Notes: generated by a model not told the origin, from the letters alone. A stretch of DNA of 51,599 nucleotides from Bacillota bacterium (GCA_023411395.1 JAEYOV010000032.1:1-51599); one strand, 5' to 3'; numbered from the stretch's first letter, positions 32,333 through 41,822 are shown. Program-made: numbers and translations.

Positions 32333-34945
32333 ATGCGCGTAAGGTTTCTGCCCCTTGTGGCGGCGGTCTGCATGGCCCTAGCGCTGCCCCATGCGCTTGC
32401 GGAAGAAAACCTGCTGCTAAACGGCGGATTCGAGGAATTAAGGGACGGCACGCCTTCTTCCTGGAGCCGGGATATGTGGCGCAGCGGCACGGGCGTCTCT
32501 TACCTGACATCAGGGGGGGAAGGCCTAAGCGGCGGCCTGTGCGCCGTGGTGGAAAACGTTGCGTCAAACGACGCAAGGTTCGCGCAGGCCGCCCAGGTAA
32601 AGCCCGATACCGTTTACCGTTTAAGCGGCTGGGTCAAGGCCCAGGGGCTTAACCCGGATGAAGGCGGCGCGGGCTTTTCCATTCTCGGCACATACGCCGG
32701 TTTCCCCAGCGTGTATGACACCCAGGGAGAATGGGTCTTTCTTGACTGCCATGTCAAAACCCATAAAAGCCAAACCTCCGTCACGGTGGCCGCCCGGCTG
32801 GGCTTTTACAGCCAGGATACTTCGGGCTCGGCGATGTTTGACGATGTCTCCCTGACGCAAGCGGACGCCGTGCCGGAAGGCGTAACGCCCATTCTGCTCC
32901 GGGATGATGTAAGCGGCCTTGGGGAAAAGGATACGGTGGCGGCGGGCGGCACATCCTCCTTTGCCGCGGTTCCGGTGATCCTTGCCCTGTGCCTTGCCGC
33001 CTATTTTATCATCAAAGGGAGGCACGCAAAAAAGATTCCCTATCAAAAGCGCAGAAAAAGCTTTGCCGAAAGCCGCAAACTCCTGCTGTCGGGGAAATCG
33101 CCCGCCCTGCGGCTTGATCATAAAGACTGGTTTGCCATGCTTTCGCTGACGCTTGTGTATGCCGTTGTTGCCTTTGCGGGCCTTGGCGCGGTAAAAGCGC
33201 CGCAAACGGCCTACATCACCACAGGCCAGGCGGAGGCTGTCACCTTCGACCTTGGGGAAAGCCGCACATTCCACATGCTGTATTATGGGGGCATCAACCA
33301 TCAGGACCATGCGTTTGCCGTCTCCCACTCCGGCAGCGGGGAGCAGTGGACCGATCCCTATGAAGTGCGGCTTTTGCCGGGGGACTGCTTTCAGTGGAAA
33401 TACGTGACCGGCATGGCTGCGGACGGTGAGGGCGGCTTCATTTCCCCTTCCGACAGCCCGCTTGTAATGAAAGGCCGCTATGTGCGCATCACGGCGGACG
33501 GGCCGGCCATGTCCCTGATGGAAGTGGTGTTCCGGGACGAAAACGGGCAAACGATCCCCGCCGCGCCGGCCGCAGGCGCGGGCGGCCGGGAGGGGTCCGG
33601 CGCCAATGCGCAGCTTTTGACCGACGAGCCCGCCACCGCGCCCGATGTGCCAAGCTACCACAACAGCATGTACTTTGACGAAGTCTATCACGGCCGCACC
33701 GGGTACGAGCATCTGCACGGCCTGCAAACGTTCGAGTGGACCCATCCGCCCCTGGGGAAGATATGCATCATGCTGGCCATCAAATTCTTCGGGATGACGC
33801 CCTTTGGCTGGCGCTTTGCGGGCGCGCTGGCGGGGGTATTCATGGTGCCGGTTCTGTACTTGTTGGGCAAGCTGCTGTTTCAAAAAACGCGCTACGCCTT
33901 CCTTGCCGCCTTTGTCATGGCCTTTGACATGATGCACCTGGCCCAGACCCGCATCGCCACCATCGACAGCTTTGCGGTACTGTTCATACTGCTTGCGTAT
34001 CTGTGCATGTTTAGGTACCTGCAAATGAGCTTTTTCCGCGACGGGTGGAAAACGCTTTGGGCCCTTTTCTTCTCCGGCCTATTCATGGGGCTGGCCTGCG
34101 CCGTAAAGTGGACCGGCCTGTACGCCGGCGCCGGGCTGGCAATATTGTTTTTCTGGTCCATGGCCTTAAGGCTTCTGGACGCGAAAGCGGGCCGCATCCT
34201 GGGCGGAGAGTTTGCAAAGCAGGCCAAAGCCCTACCCAAGTATGTCACCGGAACCCTGGCCGCGTGCGCCGTGTTCTTTATCCTCCTCCCCTTCGCGATC
34301 TACTATTTCAGCTACATTCCCCAGTTCGCTTTCGAAGGCGGGCTCAATTGGGAAAGGTTCGCCAACGCGCAAAAGATGATGTTTGGCTACCACGCGGGCC
34401 TCACCGCGACCCACCCCTACCAGTCGCCCTTTTATGAATGGCCCCTGATGCTTCGGCCCATGTGGTATTACGGCGGCGGCTATGCGGAGGAAGGCATGGT
34501 ATCCACCATCATGGGCATGGGCAATCCCATCGTCTGGTGGGCGGGGGCCGCGGCCGCCGTTTATGTGCTGATACGGTGGCTCAAGCCCCACCTTGCGGGC
34601 GTCGCGGTGACCGACCACCGCCCGGCCATGCTGCTCATTTCCGCCGCCGCCCAGTATGTGCCCTGGATATTCATCACCCGTGCCGTATTCATCTACCACT
34701 ACTTTGCCAGCCTCGCGTTTGTCATGCTGTGCATTGTGTACGCCTTCGAGCAGCTCACCCTCCGCCGCCCAAAGGCCGGTTTAAGGCTCCAGGCGGTATA
34801 CATGATCCTTGTTGCCGCCGCCTTTGCGGGCTTTTATCCCTTTGCCACGGGCGTGCCCATGAGCCGGGCCTGGGCCGACGCCATGAACTGGCTGAAAAAC
34901 CTACACCTTCCCTGGTGGCATTTCGGCGGGTGGCTCAGGTACTGA
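32333..34945 (+). CDS. PMT/GT39-family glycosyltransferase with N-terminal binding module and inserted beta domain
   Basis: About 870 residues. A signal peptide (to ALPHALA, about residue 23) is followed by a CBM4/9-like beta module (about 25-180: NLLLNGGFEELRDG...MFDDVSLTQ). Membrane helices lie at about 210-228 and 264-286, and then an extracytoplasmic insert of about 150 residues resembles a discoidin/F5-8C domain (FDLGESRTFHMLYYGG...GRYVRITADGPAMSLMEVVF). The PMT catalytic core starts at YFDEVYHGRT (Asp-Glu about 446) with FEWTHPPLGK and further helices to the end. PMT enzymes transfer a sugar from a polyprenyl-phosphate donor to Ser/Thr of exported proteins or to envelope glycans. GGGAGG lies 5 bases before the ATG. 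Confidence 0.87.
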   Translation: MRVRFLPLVAAVCMALALPHALAEENLLLNGGFEELRDGTPSSWSRDMWRSGTGVSYLTSGGEGLSGGLCAVVENVASNDARFAQAAQVKPDTVYRLSGWVKAQGLNPDEGGAGFSILGTYAGFPSVYDTQGEWVFLDCHVKTHKSQTSVTVAARLGFYSQDTSGSAMFDDVSLTQADAVPEGVTPILLRDDVSGLGEKDTVAAGGTSSFAAVPVILALCLAAYFIIKGRHAKKIPYQKRRKSFAESRKLLLSGKSPALRLDHKDWFAMLSLTLVYAVVAFAGLGAVKAPQTAYITTGQAEAVTFDLGESRTFHMLYYGGINHQDHAFAVSHSGSGEQWTDPYEVRLLPGDCFQWKYVTGMAADGEGGFISPSDSPLVMKGRYVRITADGPAMSLMEVVFRDENGQTIPAAPAAGAGGREGSGANAQLLTDEPATAPDVPSYHNSMYFDEVYHGRTGYEHLHGLQTFEWTHPPLGKICIMLAIKFFGMTPFGWRFAGALAGVFMVPVLYLLGKLLFQKTRYAFLAAFVMAFDMMHLAQTRIATIDSFAVLFILLAYLCMFRYLQMSFFRDGWKTLWALFFSGLFMGLACAVKWTGLYAGAGLAILFFWSMALRLLDAKAGRILGGEFAKQAKALPKYVTGTLAACAVFFILLPFAIYYFSYIPQFAFEGGLNWERFANAQKMMFGYHAGLTATHPYQSPFYEWPLMLRPMWYYGGGYAEEGMVSTIMGMGNPIVWWAGAAAAVYVLIRWLKPHLAGVAVTDHRPAMLLISAAAQYVPWIFITRAVFIYHYFASLAFVMLCIVYAFEQLTLRRPKAGLRLQAVYMILVAAAFAGFYPFATGVPMSRAWADAMNWLKNLHLPWWHFGGWLRY

Positions 34946-34995
34946 TTGACAACATCATCCGTGTTTTGAAATCCTTTGGCCGCATAGGGTCAAGG

Positions 34996-35020
34996 AAAGG
35001 GGATGCGGCGGCATCCCTTT
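34996..35020 (+). terminator. Terminator after the glycosyltransferase gene
   Basis: AAAGGGGATGC-GGCG-GCATCCCTTT, 50 bases past the stop, just before the tetR promoter. Confidence 0.6.
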
Positions 35021-35041
35021 GAGTGAACTTCAAATTCAATA

Positions 35042-35071
35042 TTGACTTTTATTCAGTCAGTCGTTTATAAT
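35042..35071 (+). promoter_or_regulatory. Promoter and likely operator of the tetR-ABC operon
   Basis: TTGACT (35042-35047) and TATAAT (35066-35071) with an 18-base spacer. The spacer contains ATTCAGTCAGTCG, and together with TTGACT forms a partial inverted repeat of the TGACT/AGTCA kind typical of TetR operators that overlap the promoter. Confidence 0.65.
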
Positions 35072-35120
35072 CTGAATTGCCGGTACCTGGCAAGAAACCG
35101 GCCGCAACATGGGAGAGGGG

Positions 35121-35738
35121 ATGGCAGCAATGGTCCGGATATCCAAACCCCCGCAGGAACGCAGGCGGGAGATATTGAGCACGGCCCTTGAACTGTTTCT
35201 GAAGAACGGGTACGAGAAAACATCCGTTGGAGATATCGTGGAAAAAATCGGCGTCGCGCAGGGATTGTTTTACTACTACTTCCGGTCGAAGGAGGAAGTA
35301 TACCGGGCCGCCATGGAACAGTATGCGGACGATTGCACGGCCTGCCTCATTTCAATCATACAGGACACCTTGCCGCTCCGGGATAAAATTGACAAGGTAT
35401 TTGCCTATATGACCGGCCTGATTGCAGATTCCGGGCATGCGCTGATGAGCGCGGCCAGCCTTGCGGAACATATAGATACTGACAACAGGTTCTCGATCCA
35501 TGTGGCGCAATCGCTGATTGACCCGATTTCAGGAATACTCGAAGAATTGAATGAAAAGGGGCTGACCGCGATACGCAGCCCCGAGCAGGCAGCGACATTT
35601 TTGATATTTGGAATTTTCGGGCTCATACACGGAAGTCCGGATCACAATCACGATCCTGCGTTTTTCAGGTCGGATGAGGTGATCCGGATGATTGCAGGCG
35701 TATTGGGCCTTACTGCGGAGCAGCTTCTGGTCATCTAG
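35121..35738 (+). CDS. TetR-family regulator of the ABC exporter
   Basis: About 205 residues. Helix-turn-helix at about residues 12-58: RRREILSTALELFLKNGYEK, TSVGDIVEKIGVAQGLFYYY, then FRSKEEVY. The ligand domain is helical with several His residues near the end (LIHGSPDHNHDPAFF), which could bind a metal or just be surface. It is first gene of an operon with the ATPase and permease 15 bases downstream, and most likely represses it through the promoter-spacer repeat. Starts at 35121 and 35130 are both possible. Confidence 0.9.
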   Translation: MAAMVRISKPPQERRREILSTALELFLKNGYEKTSVGDIVEKIGVAQGLFYYYFRSKEEVYRAAMEQYADDCTACLISIIQDTLPLRDKIDKVFAYMTGLIADSGHALMSAASLAEHIDTDNRFSIHVAQSLIDPISGILEELNEKGLTAIRSPEQAATFLIFGIFGLIHGSPDHNHDPAFFRSDEVIRMIAGVLGLTAEQLLVI

Positions 35739-35753
35739 CGGGGAGGAAGCCTT

Positions 35754-36455
35754 ATGGCACTGATTGAGTTTCGGGACGTTGTCAAGGAATACGGCACGGG
35801 CGGGCAGGCTGTGCGGGCGGCCGACCATGTCGGATTTACAATCGGAGAGGGTGAATTCGCGGTTATCCTGGGACCCAGCGGCGCGGGGAAGAGCACGGTT
35901 TTAAACCTTCTGGGGGGGATGGACCAGCCCACCGCCGGTTCCATATGGATCGGCGGCGAAGACATCACAAAGTATGATGACAACCGGCTGTCCGTGTACA
36001 GGCGTGACGCGGTGGGCTTCGTTTTTCAGTTCTACAACCTGATCCCGACGCTGACGGCCTATGAAAATGTCGCGCTGATCCGGGAGATTGTAAAATCCGC
36101 GCTCGACGCCAAAGAAGCGCTGGAAGCTGTTGCGCTTGGAAACCATTTGCACCAGTTCCCTGCCCAGCTATCAGGCGGTGAACAACAGCGTGTTTCCATT
36201 GCGCGGGCGCTGTGCAAAAAGCCGAAGCTTCTTTTGTGCGACGAACCGACAGGCGCGCTGGACAGCCAGACCGGTACCACCGTGCTGAAGCTTTTGCAGG
36301 ATATGTCCAGGAGGAACGGGCAGACCATTGTTATCGTAACCCACAACGCCGCGCTGGCCCCTGCCGCGGACAGGGTGATCCATATGAAAAACGGCAAGGT
36401 CCTCATGCAATCACACAATCCCTCTCCCATGCGGGTGGAGGAGGTGAACTGGTGA
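35754..36455 (+). CDS. ABC exporter ATPase, MacB/LolD type
   Basis: 233 residues. Walker A GPSGAGKST (about residue 40), Q-loop VFQFYNLIPTLTAYENV, signature LSGGEQQRVSIARAL, Walker B LLLCDEPTGALD and switch His in VIVTHNAAL are all intact. FYNLIP and DEPTGALDS are typical of the LolD/MacB/bacitracin-exporter group, which pairs with FtsX-type permeases. The stop codon overlaps the permease ATG by one base (TGATG). Role: powering export of, or resistance to, an envelope-active compound. Confidence 0.95.
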   Translation: MALIEFRDVVKEYGTGGQAVRAADHVGFTIGEGEFAVILGPSGAGKSTVLNLLGGMDQPTAGSIWIGGEDITKYDDNRLSVYRRDAVGFVFQFYNLIPTLTAYENVALIREIVKSALDAKEALEAVALGNHLHQFPAQLSGGEQQRVSIARALCKKPKLLLCDEPTGALDSQTGTTVLKLLQDMSRRNGQTIVIVTHNAALAPAADRVIHMKNGKVLMQSHNPSPMRVEEVNW

Positions 36456-38740
36456 TGCTGCTGAAAAAAATGATCCGGGATATGAAGGCGAACAAGGCGC
36501 AGTTCATTTCCATTTTCCTGATGGCGCTGCTGGGCGTATTTGTGTATGCGGGCATCCATGCACAATGGTACGGCATGCAGGAAACCGCCGGCCGCTACTA
36601 TGCGGAAACAGCCTTCCCGGACTACTGGGCCATCGGAAAAAATTTCAGCGCATCGGATGTCCGGACAGCGGAGGCCATCCCAGGCGTAGCCGCCGCCCAG
36701 CGGCGGCTGACAATGGACACCGCCGCCGTGCTGAACGGTTCCCCCACGGTCAGGGTCAGCATACTCGATGAAAACAGGCTGTCGATGCCGTATCTGATCG
36801 AAGGAGAGCCCTTCGGCACCGCAAAAGACGGAATCTGGGTAGACATAACCTTCGCGAAAGCGCATGGCCTGAGCCTGAATGACCCTTTGAAACTCAAGGC
36901 CTTGGGCTATGAAGTGACCAAATCAATTCTGGGATTCGTCATGCATCCGGAATATGTGTATGCGGTCAAGGATGATTCGGTATTCACGCCGGATCCCGGC
37001 ACATTCGGCTTTGCCTTTACGCCCCGCGCGCATATCCCGATGGCTGGATTACTGCCCCATACGGAACTGATGGTGAAGCTGGACGAAGGTGCTGACGCGG
37101 CGGCCGTGAAACCGGAGCTGGAGGCGCGGCTGTCCGGGGCTTACAGCGTGCTTTTGACCAGAGATACGCAAAGAAGCGCGGCCCAGTTCCGCAATGAGAT
37201 CGACCAGAACAAAGCCATGGGCGGCGTACTGCCCGTGGTGTTTTTCCTGATTGCGGCGCTGGCCATGCTCACGACGATGACGCGCCTGACCGCCGCGCAG
37301 CGCCTTCAGATAGGCACGCTGAAGGCGCTGGGGTTTGGGCGCAGGAAGATCCTCGCGCACTATGTTTCCTACGGGCTGTGGCTGGGCCTGGCGGGAGGCC
37401 TGATCGGGCTTGCCGCCGGTCCGGCAGTCATTCCGCCCATCCTGTTTTCCATGCAGCGCGCGATCTACAACCTGCCCGAATGGCATTGGGCGATATCCTA
37501 TCCGGATGTCCTGGCGGTTGGTGCGGCCGTCCTGTGCTGCGGCGCTTCCTGTTACTTTGCCTGCAAAAGGGAATTGAACGGCGTTCCGGCGGCGGCGCTC
37601 AGGCCTCGCGTTCCCAAAGCGTCCCGGCATACCCGCCTGGAAAAGAGCCGCATCTGGCAGGCGATTGGTTTTTCCGCGCAGTGGAATCTGCGTGATATCC
37701 TGCGAAGCAAGGTGCGCTCCGCAATGGCTGTCTCAGGCGTCATTGGCTGCTGCGCGCTTTTGCTGCTGGGCCTGGGGCTTCATGACAGTGTGAATGCGGT
37801 GGCCGGCCGCCTGTACGGTGAGCTGTACACCTTTGACGTGCGGATCAGCCTTGAGGAAGGCATCACGGCCGCTCAGCTTGACACGCTCGCCAGCCAATAT
37901 CCCGGACAGATGATTCAGGAATCGGGCATCGCGATCAAGGCGGGCGGGGTGGAAAAGAGCGGCACGCTGACCGTGATGGCGCCGGGAAACGAATACCGCC
38001 TCCAGGACGGGAGAGGAAATGAAGTCACCCTTCCCGATAGCGGCGTCGCGGTCTCCGGCAAAATGGCGCAGCTCCTTCATGTAAAGCTGGGCGATGATAT
38101 CTCATGGCGGATCTATGGGGAAGATACCTGGCGAAATTCAACCATCGGCGCCATATACCGCGCGCCGGTCGGCCAAGGCATTGCCGTGTCGAAGGAAGCC
38201 TATGAAAAGATGGGGGAGGTCATGCATCCCACGGCCCTGCTCGCCGGCGCAAGCGCTCCTGATGCGCAAAGCCGGCCCGGCGTCAAGGATGTTCAAACAC
38301 TGTACGCGCTGAAGCGCAGTTTCAGCGCCATCCTTGAAAGCATTCAGCTCATCATCGCCATACTGATTCTCGCGGCTGCCGTACTGGGCGTTGTTGTGCT
38401 GTACAATCTGGGCAGCCTTTCGTTTACGGAAAGAACAAGGGAATTTGCGACATTGAAGGTGCTGGGTTTCCCGGACAAAAAGATACAGGCGCTATTGCAA
38501 AAGCAGAACGTATGGCTTACGGTTCTGGGCATCATGCTCGGCATCCCGGCCGGTTTTGCGCTTACCGGCTTTATGCTCTCCACCATATCGGATTACAGCG
38601 ACTTTGCCACCTATGTCTCCCCCCTCACGCTGGCCGCCGCCATCTTGTCAACCTTCCTTTTATCCATCCTTGTAAACCTGCTCATGTCCCGGAAAATCAG
38701 GTTAATTGATATGGTCAGCTCCCTGAAATCCGTTGAATGA
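36455..38740 (+). CDS. FtsX-type ABC permease
   Basis: About 761 residues. An N-terminal membrane helix (FISIFLMALLGVFVYAGIHA), an extracytoplasmic domain of about 200 residues, three helices of a first FtsX domain (from VLPVVFFLIAALAMLTTMTR, with LKALGFGRRKIL), a middle helix at GVIGCCALLLLGLGLHDSV, a second extracytoplasmic domain, and a final FtsX domain (LIIAILILAAAVLGVVVLYN, LKVLGFPDKKI, then two helices). This double-FtsX layout occurs in Bacillota exporters and mechanotransmission-type transporters. GGAGGAGGTG precedes the ATG, which overlaps the ATPase stop. It forms the transporter with that ATPase. Confidence 0.92.
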   Translation: MLLKKMIRDMKANKAQFISIFLMALLGVFVYAGIHAQWYGMQETAGRYYAETAFPDYWAIGKNFSASDVRTAEAIPGVAAAQRRLTMDTAAVLNGSPTVRVSILDENRLSMPYLIEGEPFGTAKDGIWVDITFAKAHGLSLNDPLKLKALGYEVTKSILGFVMHPEYVYAVKDDSVFTPDPGTFGFAFTPRAHIPMAGLLPHTELMVKLDEGADAAAVKPELEARLSGAYSVLLTRDTQRSAAQFRNEIDQNKAMGGVLPVVFFLIAALAMLTTMTRLTAAQRLQIGTLKALGFGRRKILAHYVSYGLWLGLAGGLIGLAAGPAVIPPILFSMQRAIYNLPEWHWAISYPDVLAVGAAVLCCGASCYFACKRELNGVPAAALRPRVPKASRHTRLEKSRIWQAIGFSAQWNLRDILRSKVRSAMAVSGVIGCCALLLLGLGLHDSVNAVAGRLYGELYTFDVRISLEEGITAAQLDTLASQYPGQMIQESGIAIKAGGVEKSGTLTVMAPGNEYRLQDGRGNEVTLPDSGVAVSGKMAQLLHVKLGDDISWRIYGEDTWRNSTIGAIYRAPVGQGIAVSKEAYEKMGEVMHPTALLAGASAPDAQSRPGVKDVQTLYALKRSFSAILESIQLIIAILILAAAVLGVVVLYNLGSLSFTERTREFATLKVLGFPDKKIQALLQKQNVWLTVLGIMLGIPAGFALTGFMLSTISDYSDFATYVSPLTLAAAILSTFLLSILVNLLMSRKIRLIDMVSSLKSVE

Positions 38741-38777
38741 TGGCGGCGTGGGGCTAAAAATTTTTTGAAAAACAGGA

Positions 38778-38803
38778 AAAACCTTCCCGTCCCTGCGTCT
38801 ATA
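38778..38803 (+). promoter_or_regulatory. Possible ECF-type autoregulated promoter
   Basis: AAAACCTT (38778-38785) and CGTCTATA (38796-38803) resemble the AACCTT / CGTC pattern of ECF-sigma promoters in Bacillota; there are no sigma-A hexamers in this position. It would make the sigma gene self-activating. Confidence 0.4.
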
Positions 38804-38823
38804 GTTGCAAGGGGGTGATCGCC

Positions 38824-39351
38824 ATGGTCAGCGCTGCGGTACCCGGCGCGGACCGCGAGGAGCGGCTGGAACAATGGATCACCGAATACGCGGATGCGGT
38901 GCTCAGAACCTGCTTTGTCTATCTTTCGGATGCCTCCCTGGCGGAGGACGCCATGCAGGACACATTCCTGAACGCGTGGCGCGGCATGGATGCCTTTGAA
39001 GGCCGCAACGGCTGCGGCGTAAAAACATGGCTGCTCACAATTGCCGTCAATGTGTGCCGGGGATATAAAAGAACCAAATGGTTCCGCCATGTGGACCTGA
39101 ACCGGGCGCTGGATTCCCTTCCGGCAGCCTTCCTTTCCATCCCTCCGGAAGACAGGACCTTGTTTCTGGATATATTGCGCCTGCCCGAAAAGTACAAACA
39201 GGTGATCCTTTTCTACTACTACCAGGAAATGACGCTGGAGGAATGCGCCCAGGCGCTTTCCATCAGCCGTTCCGCCGCCCATCACCGCCTGAAAAAAGCG
39301 CAGGCGCTTTTGCGGCAGGGGCTTTTGGGGAGGGATCAGGATGAAAAATAA
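38824..39351 (+). CDS. ECF-family RNA polymerase sigma factor
   Basis: 175 residues with sigma region 2 (YADAVLRTCFVYLSDASLAE then DAMQDTFLNAWRGMDAF) and region 4 (LPEKYKQVILFYYYQEMTLE, then CAQALSISRSAAHHRLKKAQ). No sigma 1 or 3 domain. It would direct RNA polymerase to envelope-stress or surface-signal promoters. AAGGGGGTG lies 8 bases before the ATG at 38824. Its last 11 bases overlap the start of the downstream membrane protein, which is the natural candidate for its regulator. Confidence 0.93.
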   Translation: MVSAAVPGADREERLEQWITEYADAVLRTCFVYLSDASLAEDAMQDTFLNAWRGMDAFEGRNGCGVKTWLLTIAVNVCRGYKRTKWFRHVDLNRALDSLPAAFLSIPPEDRTLFLDILRLPEKYKQVILFYYYQEMTLEECAQALSISRSAAHHRLKKAQALLRQGLLGRDQDEK

Positions 39352-41653
39352 CATCAAACGGGCCATGGATGTCCATCTTTCCACCCTGCACGCATCCTAC
39401 GCAAGCCGCGCCGCCATCATGCGAAAGGTACGGGGAGGGAAAGAAATGAAAAGAAAGCTGACACTGGGCATGGTCATCGCCTTGACGCTGCTGCTCATCG
39501 CATTAGGCGCGCTGGCCGCCGTGATTTTGACCCAGAAGGAATTTGTAGACCAGGTGCTGTCCCCCAAGGCATCGCAAAGCACATCCGACAGCTTTACGCA
39601 GCGGGAGATGGAAGACATCCTGCGCCTGGCCGAAGAAAACGGCGTCATCATACCGGAGCGGGTGCTGACGGATATCAAGCGCATGGCCGTGCATTACAAA
39701 GAGGAAACCATGCGCCTGTTCGCCAAGGCGGAATTGGGGTTCTACCCCAGCACCTGGAGCATTGAAGACCAGGCCTGGTATAACCGGATCCTTCTGGAAA
39801 GCGGCCTTGCCGACCGGCAGACGCACTTTGTACCCGAAGGCGATGAAATCAGCGGGCAGCAGGCGCTGGATATTGTCCACGCCTACATCCGGGATCACTA
39901 TGACGCGAACGCCATGGTTACGGAACCGTCGGCCTACCGCCGGCACATGACCTATCAAGCCTACAGCGACAACCCTTACAGCAAGGGCATGCAGTGGTAT
40001 ATCGAGTACGAGCCGCTGGATCATAATCACAGCCAGTATACCTTTCTTCTGCTGTCGGACGGCACCGTGAAGGAGGCAAAGCGGACGCTTGGTCTTTTGG
40101 AGGAGGGGCACGAACCGCTGCTCCCCGCCGAGGTGATGGACCTGTACCGGGATACCTATGGCGGCCATATGGACTGGGCCATGGAAACCTGGATCAGCTT
40201 CCATGACGCGCTTCACGAATCGGCAAAAACATACGCTGTTGAACCGGATAGCAATGCCGGCATCCTACTTGGGCAAAGATACGCGCTGCCGGATGATGCG
40301 GTAATCCCCAGGGAAGATGCCATCGATGCGGCCCGGAAGGCGGTGGCGGCCGCGGGCGGCCCCGATGAAGAAACCCTTTGCGGGGAGTACCGGGCCTATG
40401 CGATCTATCTGCTGGATGAACCGGGCCCGGTGTGGAAGGTAACTTTTTCAGGCACCGCCGGCAATGCCGGCAAGGGCATTCATATGGCACAAATCGATGC
40501 CCGCACGGCAAACGCCGTCCATGCCGACATTTTCAAAAGCATCGGCTTCTGGTGCGAGCCGTATGTCCTTTCCAGTCTTGTGCCCAGCATACAGCCATCA
40601 CCGCCCGCCTCCACGCCAAGGCCCGACGGCATGCCGAAGATATGGTATTCCGATGTCGCGCCGGATTACTATTGGCAGGCCCTGGACGCCGTCGGCTATA
40701 ACGGCGATACCGCTGCAAGGCTGATGAACAAGTGGCAAAGCGAGTATGGCGATGATCCCCTGTTCTGGCCCCTGGAGGCACAGGCCATCGACGGCATCTG
40801 GCACAACCTGGGCGAAGGCGCCACCGTCCTTCCCGGCCTGCCCGCCCCCGGCGATATCCCTTTGGATAAGGCGCTGGAAATAGCCCGCAAGGCTTTGCGC
40901 GAACTGTATGCCGGGGTGCGTGACGGCGCCTATCTGGACAGCCTCAAAACGGCGGCCGCCTTCACCTTCAATACCCCCGGGATGGGCGACCGCCAATGGG
41001 TGATTCATTTTGTGGAAATCACACCCGTCACAAGCAGCATATTTGACTATGTGGCCATGGACGCGGTCACGGGCGAGGTTCTTGGAACCAAGGCGGATGA
41101 AGGGACCTTCTCCACTGCGTATATGGACCCGGCATCCCCCGCCTATACGCCGCGGCCGGACGGCAAGCCCGGCGTTTGGTATTCCGATCTTGCCCCCGCC
41201 TACTATTGGGAAGCCCTGGACGCCGTCGGCTACAACAGGGACAATGCCGTACAGTTTCAGGAGCAGTGGGCCAGGGAGTATGGCAAGGATGGCAGCTTCT
41301 GGCCCCTTTGGGCCAAAGCGCTGGCAGTGCTCTTTCATACCTATGACGGAAGAGATGAGCTGCTTCCCGGCCTGCCCGCCGAAAATGATATCCCCGCGGA
41401 AGAGGCCGAAAAGCTGGCGCGGGAAGCGCTGATCCAAAATTACGGTTCCAAATATGACAGGGCATTCCTGGAAAGCCTTGTACCCTCTTTCTCCTTTGAG
41501 TTTAATTCCATCAACCGCGGCGACCATTTCTGGTTCATACAGTTTGTGTTCGTCAAGCCGGACGGGTATGATTTCATCGGGTACGTTACCGTCAACGCGC
41601 AAACCGGCGAGATCGTCAACGCGTCCGACCCCAACGCCAAATCCCAAGGCTGA
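39341..41653 (+). CDS. Membrane protein coupled to the ECF sigma factor; repeated PepSY-like domains
   Basis: 770 residues. A short cytoplasmic N-terminus (about 35 residues, MKNNIKRAMDVHLSTLHASY...) precedes a single membrane helix (LTLGMVIALTLLLIALGALAAVIL), the topology of an anti-sigma factor. The large outside part has repeated modules of PepSY-like appearance (DEISGQQALDIVHAYIR; IPREDAIDAARKAVAAAGG; IPLDKALEIARKALREL; IPAEEAEKLAREALIQNYG, each followed by strand-rich sequence such as VTVNAQTGEIV). Two about 200-residue units are clear tandem repeats, each starting TPRPDG-x-P-x-x-WYSD then YYW-x-ALDAVGYN. The 11-base overlap with sigma indicates coupling. Anti-sigma function is inferred; the N-terminus lacks a zinc-anti-sigma motif. 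Confidence 0.75.
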   Translation: MKNNIKRAMDVHLSTLHASYASRAAIMRKVRGGKEMKRKLTLGMVIALTLLLIALGALAAVILTQKEFVDQVLSPKASQSTSDSFTQREMEDILRLAEENGVIIPERVLTDIKRMAVHYKEETMRLFAKAELGFYPSTWSIEDQAWYNRILLESGLADRQTHFVPEGDEISGQQALDIVHAYIRDHYDANAMVTEPSAYRRHMTYQAYSDNPYSKGMQWYIEYEPLDHNHSQYTFLLLSDGTVKEAKRTLGLLEEGHEPLLPAEVMDLYRDTYGGHMDWAMETWISFHDALHESAKTYAVEPDSNAGILLGQRYALPDDAVIPREDAIDAARKAVAAAGGPDEETLCGEYRAYAIYLLDEPGPVWKVTFSGTAGNAGKGIHMAQIDARTANAVHADIFKSIGFWCEPYVLSSLVPSIQPSPPASTPRPDGMPKIWYSDVAPDYYWQALDAVGYNGDTAARLMNKWQSEYGDDPLFWPLEAQAIDGIWHNLGEGATVLPGLPAPGDIPLDKALEIARKALRELYAGVRDGAYLDSLKTAAAFTFNTPGMGDRQWVIHFVEITPVTSSIFDYVAMDAVTGEVLGTKADEGTFSTAYMDPASPAYTPRPDGKPGVWYSDLAPAYYWEALDAVGYNRDNAVQFQEQWAREYGKDGSFWPLWAKALAVLFHTYDGRDELLPGLPAENDIPAEEAEKLAREALIQNYGSKYDRAFLESLVPSFSFEFNSINRGDHFWFIQFVFVKPDGYDFIGYVTVNAQTGEIVNASDPNAKSQG

Positions 41654-41706
41654 GGAAAATAAAGGCTCACAGGCCCTGTCAGACCGTTCAAACAAGCGCC
41701 GGTACG

Positions 41707-41738
41707 GCAAATACGCCGCGCCGGCGTATTGCATTTAT
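41707..41738 (+). terminator. Hairpin after the sigma operon
   Basis: GCAAATACGCCG-CGC-CGGCGTATTGC followed by ATTTAT; 53 bases past the stop. Confidence 0.6.
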
Positions 41739-41793
41739 ACCGATACCCTTTAGTGCAAAAAAAACAAACAGGCCGTTCAATTTTTCAAAATAA

Positions 41794-41822
41794 TTGACGA
41801 TATATGTAGAACAATATACAAT
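41794..41822 (+). promoter_or_regulatory. Promoter of the GGDEF-EAL gene
   Basis: TTGACG (41794-41799) and TACAAT (41817-41822) with a 17-base spacer; leader of about 48 bases. Confidence 0.65.
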
